Positions 17,460 through 27,114 are shown, numbered from the stretch's first letter. The stretch is 64,000 bases of DNA from Collimonas humicola (GCF_018304945.1 NZ_JAGQEE010000005.1:186001-250000), one strand, 5' to 3'. Made by a program: numbers and translations. Notes: generated from the sequence alone by a model not told the origin.

Positions 17460-19343
17460 ATGTTTGGTTGGTTTGAAAGACTGTTGCATCCTTATCCGGA
17501 TACGGTCATGACGCCGCCGCCGCGCGGATTTTTTGCGTTTGTCTGGGCCTGCACCAAGGGCTTGCGCCCATACATCGTCGCCATGACCTTGCTGACCGCC
17601 GTCACCGGCGCTTTCGAGGCTTTACTGTTTGCCATGATGGGTCGTATCGTCGACTGGCTCGGCCACGCCGAACCGTCCACGCTGTGGACCCACGAAAGCA
17701 CCAATCTGCTGTTGCTGGCGGCTATCCTGCTGGCCAGTCCCATCGTGGTCGCCTTGCAAAGCATGTTCAAGCAGCAGGCCCTGGCGGGCAACTTCCCGAT
17801 GCTGCTGCGCTGGAAATTCCATCGCCTGATGCTCAATCAAAGCATGCATTTCTATCAAGACGAATTCGCCGGCCGGGTCGCCACCAAGGTGATGCAGACT
17901 TCGCTGGCGGTGCGCGACGTCTGCATGATCCTGTGCGACATCCTGGTGTTCGTGGTGATCTACTTCTTCACCATGGTGGCGGTGGTGGGCAGCTTCAGCG
18001 GCTGGATGCTGGTGCCGTTCCTGAGCTGGCTTGCCTTGTATACGCTGGCGTTGCGCTACTTCGTGCCGCGCCTGAGCAAGGTCGCTAAGACGCAGGCCGA
18101 TGCGCGCTCGCTGATGACCGGCCGCATCACCGATGCTTACACCAATATCGCGACGGTCAAGCTGTTCTCGCACGCCGGCCGCGAAGCCGGCTATGCGCGC
18201 TCGGCGATGCAGGAATTCCTGCAGACCGTGCACGGCCAGATGCGCCTGGTGACCAGCTTTGAAATCGTCAACCACACCCTGAGCATGCTGCTGATCCTGA
18301 GCACGGCCGGCGCCGCGCTGTGGCTGTGGACCCAGGGCCAGGTCGGCATCGGCGCGGTTGCCGCGGCGACGGCGATGGCCTTGCGCCTGAACGGCATCTC
18401 GCATTGGGTGATGTGGGAATTCGCTTCCTTGTTCGAGCAGGTCGGCACGGTGCAGGACGGCATCAATACCTTGTCGCGGCCGCACGCCGTGCTGGACCAG
18501 GCCGACGCCAAGCCGTTGCAGGTCAGCCAGGGCAAGCTCGATTTCGAGCAGGTCGGCTTTGCCTACGGCGGCCAGCGGCCGGTGATCGACCAGTTGTCGC
18601 TGCACATCCGTCCCGGCGAAAAGATCGGCCTGGTGGGCCGTTCCGGCGCCGGCAAATCGACCATCGTCAACCTGCTGCTGCGTTTCTACGATGTCGAGCA
18701 GGGCCGCATCCTGATCGACGGCCAGGACATTGCGCATGTGACCCAGGACAGCCTGCGGGCGCAGGTCGGCATGGTGACGCAGGATACTTCCTTGCTGCAC
18801 CGCTCGGTACGTGACAATCTGCTGTACGGCCGTCCGGACGCCACCGATGCCGATATGCTGGCGGCGGCAAAGCGGGCTGAGGCGCACGAGTTCATCCTGA
18901 CCCTGACCGATCCCAAGGGCCGCACCGGCTACGATGCCCACGTCGGCGAACGCGGCGTCAAGCTTTCCGGCGGCCAGCGCCAGCGCATCGCGATCGCCCG
19001 CGTGATGCTGAAGGACGCGCCTATCCTGCTGCTGGACGAAGCCACCAGCGCGCTCGATTCGGAAGTTGAAGCGGCAATCCAGGCCAGCTTGTACCGCCTG
19101 ATGGAAGGCAAGACCGTGGTGGCGATCGCCCATCGTCTCTCAACCATCGCCGCGATGGACCGTTTGATCGTGCTCGACAAGGGGCGCATTGTCGAACAGG
19201 GCGATCACCGCAGCCTGCTGGAGCAGGGCGGCTTGTACGCGCGCCTGTGGGCGCACCAGAGCGGCGGCTTCCTGGGCGAGGAAGTGGACGAAGAAACCAT
19301 GCCGGCCGCAATCGTGGGCGGAGCGCAGACAGAGCCGGCTTAG
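17460..19343 (+). CDS. ABC exporter, fused membrane and ATPase domains (MsbA-like half transporter)
   Basis: 627-residue type IV ABC exporter. Six membrane helices occupy about residues 35-330, then a nucleotide-binding domain with GRSGAGKST (Walker A, about 393-401), LSGGQRQRIAIARVM (signature, 502-516) and ILLLDEATSALDSE (Walker B). There is no N-terminal peptidase domain, so it is not a classical bacteriocin exporter. The start at 17460 has GGAG 6 bp upstream; an upstream TTG at 17403 lacks support. It is followed 47 bp later by a MacA-like adaptor and an outer-membrane lipoprotein, suggesting a three-gene efflux or secretion operon. Substrate unknown. Confidence 0.88.
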   Translation: MFGWFERLLHPYPDTVMTPPPRGFFAFVWACTKGLRPYIVAMTLLTAVTGAFEALLFAMMGRIVDWLGHAEPSTLWTHESTNLLLLAAILLASPIVVALQSMFKQQALAGNFPMLLRWKFHRLMLNQSMHFYQDEFAGRVATKVMQTSLAVRDVCMILCDILVFVVIYFFTMVAVVGSFSGWMLVPFLSWLALYTLALRYFVPRLSKVAKTQADARSLMTGRITDAYTNIATVKLFSHAGREAGYARSAMQEFLQTVHGQMRLVTSFEIVNHTLSMLLILSTAGAALWLWTQGQVGIGAVAAATAMALRLNGISHWVMWEFASLFEQVGTVQDGINTLSRPHAVLDQADAKPLQVSQGKLDFEQVGFAYGGQRPVIDQLSLHIRPGEKIGLVGRSGAGKSTIVNLLLRFYDVEQGRILIDGQDIAHVTQDSLRAQVGMVTQDTSLLHRSVRDNLLYGRPDATDADMLAAAKRAEAHEFILTLTDPKGRTGYDAHVGERGVKLSGGQRQRIAIARVMLKDAPILLLDEATSALDSEVEAAIQASLYRLMEGKTVVAIAHRLSTIAAMDRLIVLDKGRIVEQGDHRSLLEQGGLYARLWAHQSGGFLGEEVDEETMPAAIVGGAQTEPA

Positions 19344-19390
19344 GCCGCTGCTGTCTGTATTTCCTCTGGACTGAACCTGATCTGAACCTG

Positions 19391-20692
19391 ATGAACCCTG
19401 AGTCTGCATCAATGACTGCTGAACCGACCGACAAGTCCGCTGCGCTAAATTCTTTCGGCCATTCCAGTCGCCGCTGGCTGATCGCGATCCTGGCTGGGCT
19501 GATTGCGGTCGGCGCCGGCTTCCTGTTGTGGAAAGGGCTCTTGCAGCGGCCGCCTCCGCCGCCCAAGCCGACGCCGGTGCGTCTGCAGACGGAAGCGGTG
19601 CGGCGCGGCGATATCGAACAGGCGGTGTTTGCCAACGGCAAGCTGCAGTTGCATAAATATAGCGATGTGATGGCGCAGGTGTCGGGCCAGATCAAGGATG
19701 TGCTGGTGATGGTGGGCGATGACGTCAAGGCCGGCAAGATGGTGGTCGAAATCACGCCGACCTTGCCGTCGGCGCGGGTCGAGAGCAATCGCGCCCAGCT
19801 GGCGAGGCTGCAGGCGGAGCTGGCGGACCAGCGCGCGCAGCAGGACTTCGCCGAATTGCAATACAAGCGGCAGACGCAGCTGAAAGCGGAAAACGCTACG
19901 CGCGAGGAATCCTATGAATCGAGCCGCATGAGCATGTATTCCGCCGCCGCCAAGGTGGAGGCCATCAATGCCCAGATCCGGCAGATCGAGGCGACCGTCA
20001 AGGATGATGAGGTAACGCGCAGCCATACCCAGGTGCTGGCGCCGATCAGCGGCACGGTGGTGTCGGTGGGGGCGCGCACCGGGCAGATGGTCAGCGCCGG
20101 CCAGCCGGCTGCGCCGCTGGTGCGGATCGCCGACCTCAGCCGCCTGACGGTGCAGGCGCGGGTGGCGGAAATCGATGTGCCGCTGCTGCGCAAAGGCATG
20201 ACTGCCTATTTCACCACGCCCGGTTATCCCGGCAAGCGCTGGAGCGGCAAGCTGCGGCAAGTGGTTCCGGTGCCGGCCGACGGTTCGGGCGAGCAGGGCA
20301 AGCAGACTTTCTATAACGTCTTGTTCGAAGTCGATAATCCGCAAGAAGAACTGATGAGCGGCATGAGCACGCAAGTACGCTTTGTGCTGGCGCAGGCGCG
20401 CGATGCCCTGCTGCTGCCGGTGGCGCTGCTGGGCAAGCCGGAAGCCGATGGCAGCTATCGGGTGAAGGTGGTCGGCGCGAATCAGCAAGTTCCGCAAGTT
20501 CAGCAAGTCAGTTCGCGCGCGATCAGGATTGGCATCCGCAACCAGCAGATGGCGCAAGTCTTGTCGGGATTGCAGGCCGGCGAGCTGGTTGTAGTGGAAT
20601 CCGCCCCGGCGCCTGCTGCTAAAAATGCCGCAGCATCCGCCAGCGCTTCCGCGGCTTCGTCTTCCTCCGTACCCGCCGTCAAGGCGCATTGA
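19391..20692 (+). CDS. MacA/HlyD-type periplasmic adaptor
   Basis: 433-residue membrane-fusion protein. One anchor helix lies at about residues 29-49, then a Pro-rich stretch. Next come a split lipoyl domain (VSGQIKDVLVMVGDDVKAGK and, after the hairpin, VLAPISGTVVSVGARTGQMV) and a coiled-coil hairpin of about 80 residues. Beta-barrel and membrane-proximal domains follow. The C-terminal tail is Ala/Ser-rich and low-complexity. Overall it resembles MacA, which normally pairs with the MacB ATPase-permease. No macB is next to it; its neighbour is an MsbA-like exporter. The start at 19391 was chosen over 19412; neither has a good ribosome binding site. It ends in a TGATG overlap with the next gene. 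Confidence 0.85.
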   Translation: MNPESASMTAEPTDKSAALNSFGHSSRRWLIAILAGLIAVGAGFLLWKGLLQRPPPPPKPTPVRLQTEAVRRGDIEQAVFANGKLQLHKYSDVMAQVSGQIKDVLVMVGDDVKAGKMVVEITPTLPSARVESNRAQLARLQAELADQRAQQDFAELQYKRQTQLKAENATREESYESSRMSMYSAAAKVEAINAQIRQIEATVKDDEVTRSHTQVLAPISGTVVSVGARTGQMVSAGQPAAPLVRIADLSRLTVQARVAEIDVPLLRKGMTAYFTTPGYPGKRWSGKLRQVVPVPADGSGEQGKQTFYNVLFEVDNPQEELMSGMSTQVRFVLAQARDALLLPVALLGKPEADGSYRVKVVGANQQVPQVQQVSSRAIRIGIRNQQMAQVLSGLQAGELVVVESAPAPAAKNAAASASASAASSSSVPAVKAH

Positions 20693-22173
20693 TGGCCAAC
20701 AGCATGCCCCATTTTTTTCAACGTTCCCCCACCATCGCCGCGGCTTGCTCAAGCACCGTGCTGTTGCTCTTGCTATCGGCCTGCGCCAGCCAGATCGAGA
20801 TGCGGGAAGCCACGCCCAGCGTCGAGATTCCGCAGAGCTGGGATCTGTCGGCCAACAACGGCGAACAGGACTGGCCGGATACCGGCTGGTGGCAGCGTTT
20901 CGGCAGCGAAGAGCTGAGCCAGCTGGTGGCGCAGGGGCAGGCCAGCAACCTGGAAATCGCCGCCGCGGTATCGCGCGTGCGCCAGGCGGAAGCGCAAGCC
21001 CGGATCGCTGGCGCGCCGCTGCTGCCGAATGCGGATTTTTCCACCAGCATCAACCGTGCCTTGCCGCTCGCTTCCAGCGGCAGCGCCGTCACTTCGACCA
21101 GCGGCCTGGTCGAGATCGGCTACGAAGTCGATTTCTGGGGCAAGAACAGGGCCGGGCTGGTGGCGGCTGAAGCCGCTTTGCAAGCCAATCGCTATGACCG
21201 CGAAACGGTGGCGCTGACTGTCACCAGCGGCATCGTCTCGACCTATCTGCAAGTCTTGTCGCTGCGCGACCGCATCGAGATCGCCCAGCAGAACGTCGAC
21301 AACGCCGAGCGCGTGCTGAAACTGGTGTCGGCGCAGAGCCGCGCCGGCTCGGCCTCGCCGCTGGACCTGGCGCGCCAGCGTTCGGCGGTGGCGGGGCAGC
21401 AGGCGGTGATTCCCGATCTGAAACAGCAAGAACGCGAGGCGCAGACCGCGCTGGCGATCTTGCTGGGACGGCCGCCGCAGACTTTTACCGTCAATGAGCC
21501 CGGGTTGGCGAAGATCCTGCTGCCGCAGGTGACGCCCGGATTGCCTTCGGAACTGCTGTCGCGCCGGCCTGATATCCGTCATGCGGAAGCCGAACTGGCC
21601 GCTGCCAACGCCAATGTCGCCGTGGCGCGCGCGGCGCTGTTCCCCAGCATCCGCCTGACCGGCTCGGCCGGCGGCCAGAGCAACGCCTTGCTGTCGCTGT
21701 TCAACGGTCCCAACATGCTGGCCAACCTGGGCGCGGGGCTGGTGGCGCCGATCTTCGACGCCGGCCGCCTCAACAGCCAGCGCGATCTCGCTGTCGCCCA
21801 GAAGCAGGAACTGGTGCAGATCTATCGCTCGACCGTGATCGCGGCGCTGTCGGAAGTCGATACCGCGCTCGGCCAGATCCGCAGCCTGGACGAGCAGCGC
21901 AAATTGAAAATCACGGAAATGGAACAGGCGCGCTTCGCCTTCGAACTGTCGGAAATCCGCTACCGGGTCGGCGCGGAGGATTTGATGACGGTGCTGGATA
22001 CTCAGCGGTCATTGTCGGAAGTGCAGAACGAGCTGGGGCAGATCAAGCTGAAGCGGTTGAAAGCGACGGTGTCGCTGTACAAGGCGCTGGGCGGCGGCTG
22101 GCAGGATGTGCACGCCAGCCAGGCGCTGGAGCGGCAGGCGGCGACGTCTGGCAAGCCGCTGCCGGATAAATAA
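20692..22173 (+). CDS. NodT-family outer-membrane factor lipoprotein (TolC-like)
   Basis: 493-residue RND/ABC-type outer-membrane channel. The N-terminus ends in LLLLLSAC, so Cys31 is the predicted lipidation site. Two outer-membrane efflux repeats are visible, with family marks DTGWWQRFGSEEL, GYEVDFWGKNRAG, LLSRRPDIRHAEAEL and APIFDAGRLNSQRDLA. It would form the trimeric exit duct for the adaptor encoded just upstream; the two genes overlap by one base (TGATG), which favours coupled translation. The three genes 17460-22173 probably make one tripartite machine. Substrate is not evident. Confidence 0.92.
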   Translation: MANSMPHFFQRSPTIAAACSSTVLLLLLSACASQIEMREATPSVEIPQSWDLSANNGEQDWPDTGWWQRFGSEELSQLVAQGQASNLEIAAAVSRVRQAEAQARIAGAPLLPNADFSTSINRALPLASSGSAVTSTSGLVEIGYEVDFWGKNRAGLVAAEAALQANRYDRETVALTVTSGIVSTYLQVLSLRDRIEIAQQNVDNAERVLKLVSAQSRAGSASPLDLARQRSAVAGQQAVIPDLKQQEREAQTALAILLGRPPQTFTVNEPGLAKILLPQVTPGLPSELLSRRPDIRHAEAELAAANANVAVARAALFPSIRLTGSAGGQSNALLSLFNGPNMLANLGAGLVAPIFDAGRLNSQRDLAVAQKQELVQIYRSTVIAALSEVDTALGQIRSLDEQRKLKITEMEQARFAFELSEIRYRVGAEDLMTVLDTQRSLSEVQNELGQIKLKRLKATVSLYKALGGGWQDVHASQALERQAATSGKPLPDK

Positions 22174-22185
22174 GAGCTGTCGCCC

Positions 22186-22980
22186 CTAGACGGCCACCGG
22201 CGCCTTGATATGCGCCTGCGGATGATAGCCGCTGATATCGAAATCTTCGAAACGATAATCGAAAATCGACGCTGGCTTGCGCGTGATGGTCAGCTTGGGC
22301 AGTGGTCCCGGCGTGCGCGACAACTGCAGCTCGACCTGCTCTGCATGGTTGGAGTACAGATGGCAATCGCCGCCGGTCCAGATGAAATCTCCCACCTCAA
22401 GCCCGCACTGCTGCGCCATCATGTGCGTCAGCAGGGCATAGGATGCGATGTTGAACGGCACGCCGAGGAAAATGTCGGCGCTGCGCTGATACAGCTGGCA
22501 GGACAGCTTGCCCTCGGCCACATAGAACTGGAAGAAGGCATGGCAGGGCGGCAGCTTCATCTGCGGAATGTCGGCGACGTTCCAGGCGGAGACGATCAGC
22601 CGGCGCGAATCCGGATTGTTCTTGATCTGCTCTACCAGCTGCGTGATCTGGTCGATATGGCCGCCGGACGGGGTCGGCCAGGAGCGCCATTGATAGCCAT
22701 AGATCGGCCCCAGGTTGCCTTCGCTGTCGGCCCATTCGTCCCAGATCTTGACGTCGTTATCTTTTAGATACTGGATATTGGTCGAGCCGTTGAGAAACCA
22801 GATCAGCTCATGGATGATCGAGCGCAGGTGCAGCTTCTTGGTGGTCAGCAAGGGGAAGCCGTCTTGCAGGTTGAAGCGCATCTGGTAGCCGAACACCGAG
22901 CGGGTGCCGGTGCCGGTGCGGTCGGTTTTGACGGTGCCATGTTGTTGCACATGACACATGAGATCGAGGTATTGGCGCAT
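22186..22980 (-). CDS. thyA: Thymidylate synthase
   Basis: 264-residue enzyme, the same length as E. coli ThyA, methylating dUMP with methylene-tetrahydrofolate. The catalytic cysteine is C146 in [48 protein letters not shown] and [11 protein letters not shown] are all intact. The start at 22980 (MRQYLDLM) aligns with the family; an in-frame start 30 bp upstream would add ten atypical residues. It is convergent with the efflux operon, separated by 12 bp. Confidence 0.97.
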   Translation of the reverse strand: MRQYLDLMCHVQQHGTVKTDRTGTGTRSVFGYQMRFNLQDGFPLLTTKKLHLRSIIHELIWFLNGSTNIQYLKDNDVKIWDEWADSEGNLGPIYGYQWRSWPTPSGGHIDQITQLVEQIKNNPDSRRLIVSAWNVADIPQMKLPPCHAFFQFYVAEGKLSCQLYQRSADIFLGVPFNIASYALLTHMMAQQCGLEVGDFIWTGGDCHLYSNHAEQVELQLSRTPGPLPKLTITRKPASIFDYRFEDFDISGYHPQAHIKAPVAV

Positions 22981-23046
22981 TTTTATCTTGATTGCTGAAT
23001 CTAATTCCAAGATTGTAACGCATCCGGCATGGCTGCCGTCTGAGGC

Positions 23047-24054
23047 TTATTCCGCCTGCGCCTTGAGGATCCGCGCAATCCGTTCCTGGCTGGGCGGGTG
23101 GGTCGACAGGTAGGGCGAGAAAGCGGCGGGCAGGCTGTCGAGCTTTTCAAAGGTGAGCGCCAGCCTGGTCAGGCTGATGCCATTTGTCTTGAACATGGCA
23201 ATCGCATAATCGTCCGCTTCCAGTTCGATATCGCGCGAGTACTTGAGATCGAGCAGCAACGGCGGAATGCTTGCCACCAAGGCCGAGACGTCGCCGAACA
23301 GCAGCGTCGCGGTGGCGCCGACCGCGGACACCTGGATCAGGCGCCGCATCAGGTGGCGCTGGTGCAGGTGGCCGAGTTCATGCGCCAGCACGCCCATCAA
23401 GGCATCGTCATCGTCCAGCAGCCTGACCAGTTCGTCGGTGACCACGATGTCGCCGGACGGCAGGGCGAAGGCATTCGGGCCGATCTTGCTTTTGCGGAAA
23501 ATGATCTGGAATCGCGGCGCCCCTTGGCGCGGCGGCTCAAGCGCGCGGAAGCGGCTGTCGATGGAGGCTTGCTGCGATGGCGGCAGGGTGGATGCGCTGA
23601 ATACGCGTTCGTCCAGAAAATCCAGGGTGCTGCCGCCGATTTTTCTTTCGACCGACTCGGGCAAGGCATTGGCGATCCAGCCCGATGCTGCCGGCAACAG
23701 ATATAAATAACCCAGCACCAGGATCAGGACCAGCGCGCCGGCCGCTTGCCCGACGCTGCGCCAGCTTTGCTGCATGCGCACTACCAGCGAGTCGGCGTGG
23801 CCGGTGCTCGCCAGCAGTTCGGCAAAGGCGTCGAGATCGATGATTTCAAGATAGGCGCCGTCGGCAAAGGTAACCTTGCGGGTGGCGCTGGAAACCCTTT
23901 CCGACACCCGCAGTTCCTCAAGCGGCGCTTGCCGCTGGGCTTCGCCGGAAATGCTGGCGATGCCTGCCGCGACTGTCAGTTCGACCGTATAGCGGTACGA
24001 GGTCTTGCCATCGAAATAGAAAGCCCGCACTGCCCGCGCTTGCGTATTCTGCAT
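23047..24054 (-). CDS. M48 family metallopeptidase, membrane-anchored
   Basis: 335-residue protein. The first 90 residues are a domain without obvious motif; one hydrophobic helix (AGALVLILVLGYLYLLPAA, about 105-123) anchors the rest. The zinc protease motif HELGH lies at 225-229, with the downstream glutamate in ELEADDYA, and STHPPSQERIARI near the C-terminus, all typical of M48 (HtpX/BepA-like) proteases. Substrates are probably membrane or periplasmic proteins. It is the second gene of a pair, 12 bp after the DUF898 gene; the pairing is frequent in proteobacteria and suggests a shared, undefined role. Confidence 0.85.
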   Translation of the reverse strand: MQNTQARAVRAFYFDGKTSYRYTVELTVAAGIASISGEAQRQAPLEELRVSERVSSATRKVTFADGAYLEIIDLDAFAELLASTGHADSLVVRMQQSWRSVGQAAGALVLILVLGYLYLLPAASGWIANALPESVERKIGGSTLDFLDERVFSASTLPPSQQASIDSRFRALEPPRQGAPRFQIIFRKSKIGPNAFALPSGDIVVTDELVRLLDDDDALMGVLAHELGHLHQRHLMRRLIQVSAVGATATLLFGDVSALVASIPPLLLDLKYSRDIELEADDYAIAMFKTNGISLTRLALTFEKLDSLPAAFSPYLSTHPPSQERIARILKAQAE

Positions 24055-24066
24055 CTGAGCGCTGCT

Positions 24067-25176
24067 TTATAGCGACAAGTCGAAATCGAGCAGGTCGGAC
24101 ATGCCTTCGCCGGCGGCGGAGCCCTGCGGTTCTGCATCGGCCAGGAAATGATCGAGCGAGCCTGCCGCCAGCAAGCTTACCGATTCAAGCCTGTATTTGA
24201 GCGAGCGGATCTGCGCAAACGGCGTGAACAGGCCCAGCGTGCAGACGATGGCGATCAGGTTGGTGATCATGATGAAAGCTACCCTGGTCCATTTCAGCTT
24301 GCTCTGGAATTGATGGTCCGCCAGCCTGGTGTGGTTCCAGATCAGGTTCTGGAACATGGTCAGGGCCAGCGGAACGATCAGGAAGGTCCATGCATACATG
24401 GAAAATATCATGCTGAAAAAAGGGCCTGCGTAGGCTGCCGGCGCAGCATGCTTGCCGGCGCCGACACCAGCGCTGGCGACGGCCATGAGGCTGCCGCTGA
24501 AGAGTATGCCGATGCCGATATAGCCAAGCACGGCAATGGCGAAACAAATGAGAAAAATTTGATAAAAAGAGCCTACACTGGCGTCAAAGGAAAAATGCGT
24601 TGCGCCGAACTTGCTTTCCGTGTGCAGGTATTTTTTAGTGCGTTGATAGGCGAAAGGCGAGAGTAGGCCGAGCGAGAAGGCGGATATCAGCGGCAACACC
24701 AGGTAATTGAAGTAGGACTTGCCGGCGCTGCCTTGGAAGCCGAAGCGGATGCCGCGGTAGCTGGAGTTATAGAGCTTGAATTGATAGCTTCTCCAGATCA
24801 GCCATGGCATGACCGACAACATCAGCACCAGCGCCAGCAGCCCAAGTTTCGGACTCAGCCTGAAGGCGATCTGGTAGCCGCCGATCAGCACCAGCGCAAT
24901 GATGCGCCCTTTCAGGATCGCCATCGGGTTGCCGTGGTATTCGAAGCTGCTGCCGGCGACCTGGGTGTTGTCATAGAAATAGCGGGTGCGGCGCACCTTG
25001 GCCCAGGCCGAGTAAATGCCGAGGGTGACGATGGATAGTAGAAGATTAACTATCCATATGCGGAAATATTCACTGCCGCGGCCGGAAAAGACGAATGCTT
25101 CGGGCGTAGGCTGGTGTGGCGTGGGAGAGTTTGCGGCAAAGCCGGAAGGCGGCGTGCCGGAAGTTACGGTGTTCAT
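24067..25176 (-). CDS. DUF898 / YjgN-type integral membrane protein
   Basis: 369-residue polytopic membrane protein with about six to eight hydrophobic segments. FSGRGSEYFRIWIVNLLLSI near the start and the repeated pattern around SAWAKVRRTRYFYDNT and FTPFAQIRSLKYRLES are characteristic of DUF898 (E. coli YjgN). Function is not established in any organism that I can name. AGGGAATCAGGG precedes the start at 25176. It forms an operon with the M48 protease gene. Confidence 0.85.
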   Translation of the reverse strand: MNTVTSGTPPSGFAANSPTPHQPTPEAFVFSGRGSEYFRIWIVNLLLSIVTLGIYSAWAKVRRTRYFYDNTQVAGSSFEYHGNPMAILKGRIIALVLIGGYQIAFRLSPKLGLLALVLMLSVMPWLIWRSYQFKLYNSSYRGIRFGFQGSAGKSYFNYLVLPLISAFSLGLLSPFAYQRTKKYLHTESKFGATHFSFDASVGSFYQIFLICFAIAVLGYIGIGILFSGSLMAVASAGVGAGKHAAPAAYAGPFFSMIFSMYAWTFLIVPLALTMFQNLIWNHTRLADHQFQSKLKWTRVAFIMITNLIAIVCTLGLFTPFAQIRSLKYRLESVSLLAAGSLDHFLADAEPQGSAAGEGMSDLLDFDLSL

Positions 25177-25475
25177 CCCTGATTCCCTTTGTTTTATTGG
25201 GTTGATTGATTATCCGGCAAGCTATAAAGAATGACAATCAAAGTCTGTGCGGCAATTATTGTTGTTGGTGCAGGGAGTTGCCCACGGTTACAAATTAATG
25301 GTTTTCTCCATGAACTTTTCCGGAAGGCGGTCCTCGAAAGCTGGAGACCTTTGTCTCACACGGTCATGCAGTATCCGGTCGTTTTTATCTGGCCAATTTT
25401 ATCTGGTCATTTTCATATTCATTCGCACCAGCGTGCTGGCCGCACTAGTGCAAGCAATACCATTCAGGAGATCAC
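25177..25475. other. Intergenic region, divergent DUF898 / bactofilin
   Basis: 299 bp without a credible gene. AT-richer than its surroundings; presumably holds both promoters, but I could not pick convincing hexamers. CAGGAG precedes the bactofilin start. Confidence 0.5.
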
Positions 25476-26027
25476 ATGCTTAAATCAGATACGTTTTTCG
25501 GCGGCAAGCGAGAAACCCCGACCCCCAATTCACCGTTCAGCGCCAGCAGCAATCTCACTTCCGGCAGTTCTTCCAATATTCCAAAGGCTAGCAACCCTGT
25601 GAGCACTCCAGTCAACCACTCGTCGTCCAGCACTAACGAAGTCGGCAGCAAACTGATTGTCGGCCCGAACATCAAGCTCAAAGGCGTTGAGATCACCGAT
25701 TGCGACACGCTCGTGGTCGAAGGCCGGGTGGAAGCGACCATGAATTCGCGCGTGATCCACATCGCCGAAAAAGGCGCGTTCAAGGGCTCCGCTGAAATCG
25801 ACCTGGCTGAAATCTATGGCGAGTTCGACGGCGATTTGACTGTCCGTGAAAAGCTGGTGATTTATTCAACCGGCAAGGTTTCCGGCAAAATCCGCTATGG
25901 CAAGGTTGTCATCGAAGAAGGCGGCCAGCTGACTGGCGAAGTCCAGGTCGGCACGTCCGCCAAGCCTGCTGCCGCCAGTCCTGCCAGCAGCGCAACTTCC
26001 AGCGCCGCAGCAACTGCTTTAGTCTAA
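25476..26027 (+). CDS. Bactofilin (polymer-forming cytoskeletal protein)
   Basis: 183-residue protein. A Ser/Asn/Pro-rich disordered head (about 1-55) leads to a right-handed beta-helix core with the short repeats seen in bactofilins (IVGPNIKLKGVEITDCDTLVVEG, shown here only as landmarks across residues 63-85; then IHIAEKGAFKGSAEID and ISGKIRYGKVVIEEGGQLTG-like turns). The tail is Ala/Ser-rich. Bactofilins polymerise without nucleotide and scaffold cell-shape, stalk or motility complexes, often with peptidoglycan enzymes. No M23 peptidase lies next to it here. The ribosome binding site is AGGAG. Confidence 0.9.
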   Translation: MLKSDTFFGGKRETPTPNSPFSASSNLTSGSSSNIPKASNPVSTPVNHSSSSTNEVGSKLIVGPNIKLKGVEITDCDTLVVEGRVEATMNSRVIHIAEKGAFKGSAEIDLAEIYGEFDGDLTVREKLVIYSTGKVSGKIRYGKVVIEEGGQLTGEVQVGTSAKPAAASPASSATSSAAATALV

Positions 26028-26070
26028 AAGCTTGCCGCCGGCCAAGCCGGCGCGCAGCAGTTTCAGCTTT

Positions 26071-26093
26071 TCCGGCCGGGAACCCCGGCCGGA
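26071..26093. terminator. GC-rich stem-loop after bactofilin
   Basis: TCCGGCCGGG and CCCGGCCGGA make a perfect 10-bp stem with a 3-nt loop, without a following T run. Probably a transcript-end hairpin; weaker case than the classical terminators in this window. Confidence 0.45.
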
Positions 26094-26228
26094 GTGCGTT
26101 ATTTGTGCAAAACAACCAGAGTGGCGGCGATCCATTCTGGTTTTTGTCATGTGCATGCAGGCATGCGACAATAGCGCTTTTGGCATTTTGCCAAGCGCCA
26201 TTTTCAATTGTCCGTACCCGCCAAACTC

Positions 26229-27098
26229 ATGAGCCATCCAGAATATATCCTTACCTTGTCCTGCCTCGACCAGCGCGGAATCGTCCATCGCGTCTCAGGC
26301 TTTCTGGCCGATCACGGTTGCAATATCATCGATTCAGCCCAGTTCGGAGACGCTCAGTCCAAATTGTTTTTCATGCGCGTGCATTTTTCGTCGGAAGATG
26401 CGGCGATTGCCGACGACAGCCTGCGCGCGGAATTTTCCGCGCTGGCCGGCAGCATGCAGATGAACTGGCAATTGCACGATGCCCGCAAGAAGCCGCGCAT
26501 GATGCTGATGGTGTCGAAGATCGGCCATTGCCTGAACGACCTGCTGTTCCGCTACAAGAGCGGCCTGCTGCCGGTGGAGATCAGCGCCATCGTCTCCAAT
26601 CACACCGATTTCTACCAGCTGGCAGCCAGCTACAACATTCCTTTCCATCATCTGCCATTGGCGACAGGCGCCTCGGCTGAAGCCAAGCAGGCGCAGGAAG
26701 CGCGCGTGATGGAAATCGTTGAAGCCAACAATATCGACCTGGTGGTGCTGGCGCGCTACATGCAGATCCTGTCGCCGGCCATGTGCACCGCGTTGACCGG
26801 ACGCGCCATCAATATCCATCATTCCTTCCTGCCTAGCTTCAAGGGCGCCAAGCCTTACTACCAGGCGCATGACCGCGGCGTGAAGCTGATCGGCGCCACC
26901 GCCCATTTCGTCACCGGCGACCTGGACGAAGGCCCCATCATCGAGCAGGACGTGGCGCGCGTCGATCATGCGATGGAGCCGGAGACGCTGACCGCGATCG
27001 GGCGCGACGTCGAATGCGTGGTGCTGGCGCGGGCGGTCAAGTGGTTTATCGAGCACCGTATCCTGCTCAACGGACACAAGACAGTCGTGTTCAAATAA
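26229..27098 (+). CDS. purU: Formyltetrahydrofolate deformylase
   Basis: 289-residue enzyme that hydrolyses 10-formyl-THF to formate and THF, balancing one-carbon pools and feeding purine synthesis. An N-terminal ACT domain (YILTLSCLDQRGIVHRVSGF, about 6-85) is followed by a formyltransferase-fold domain with INIHHSFLPSFKGAKPY and GATAHFVTGDLDEGPII, which carry the catalytic Asn-His-Asp set. Length matches PurU. The start at 26229 is preferred over an upstream TTG. It stands alone and ends at a strong terminator shared with tal. Confidence 0.95.
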   Translation: MSHPEYILTLSCLDQRGIVHRVSGFLADHGCNIIDSAQFGDAQSKLFFMRVHFSSEDAAIADDSLRAEFSALAGSMQMNWQLHDARKKPRMMLMVSKIGHCLNDLLFRYKSGLLPVEISAIVSNHTDFYQLAASYNIPFHHLPLATGASAEAKQAQEARVMEIVEANNIDLVVLARYMQILSPAMCTALTGRAINIHHSFLPSFKGAKPYYQAHDRGVKLIGATAHFVTGDLDEGPIIEQDVARVDHAMEPETLTAIGRDVECVVLARAVKWFIEHRILLNGHKTVVFK

Positions 27099-27114
27099 AG
27101 AATTGCGTGGAACG

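Noticed and set aside
19247-19390. N-terminal extension of the MacA-like adaptor back to 19247
   Set aside because: It would overlap the end of the ABC exporter gene by about 97 bp and adds Arg/Gly-rich sequence that looks like shadow coding.
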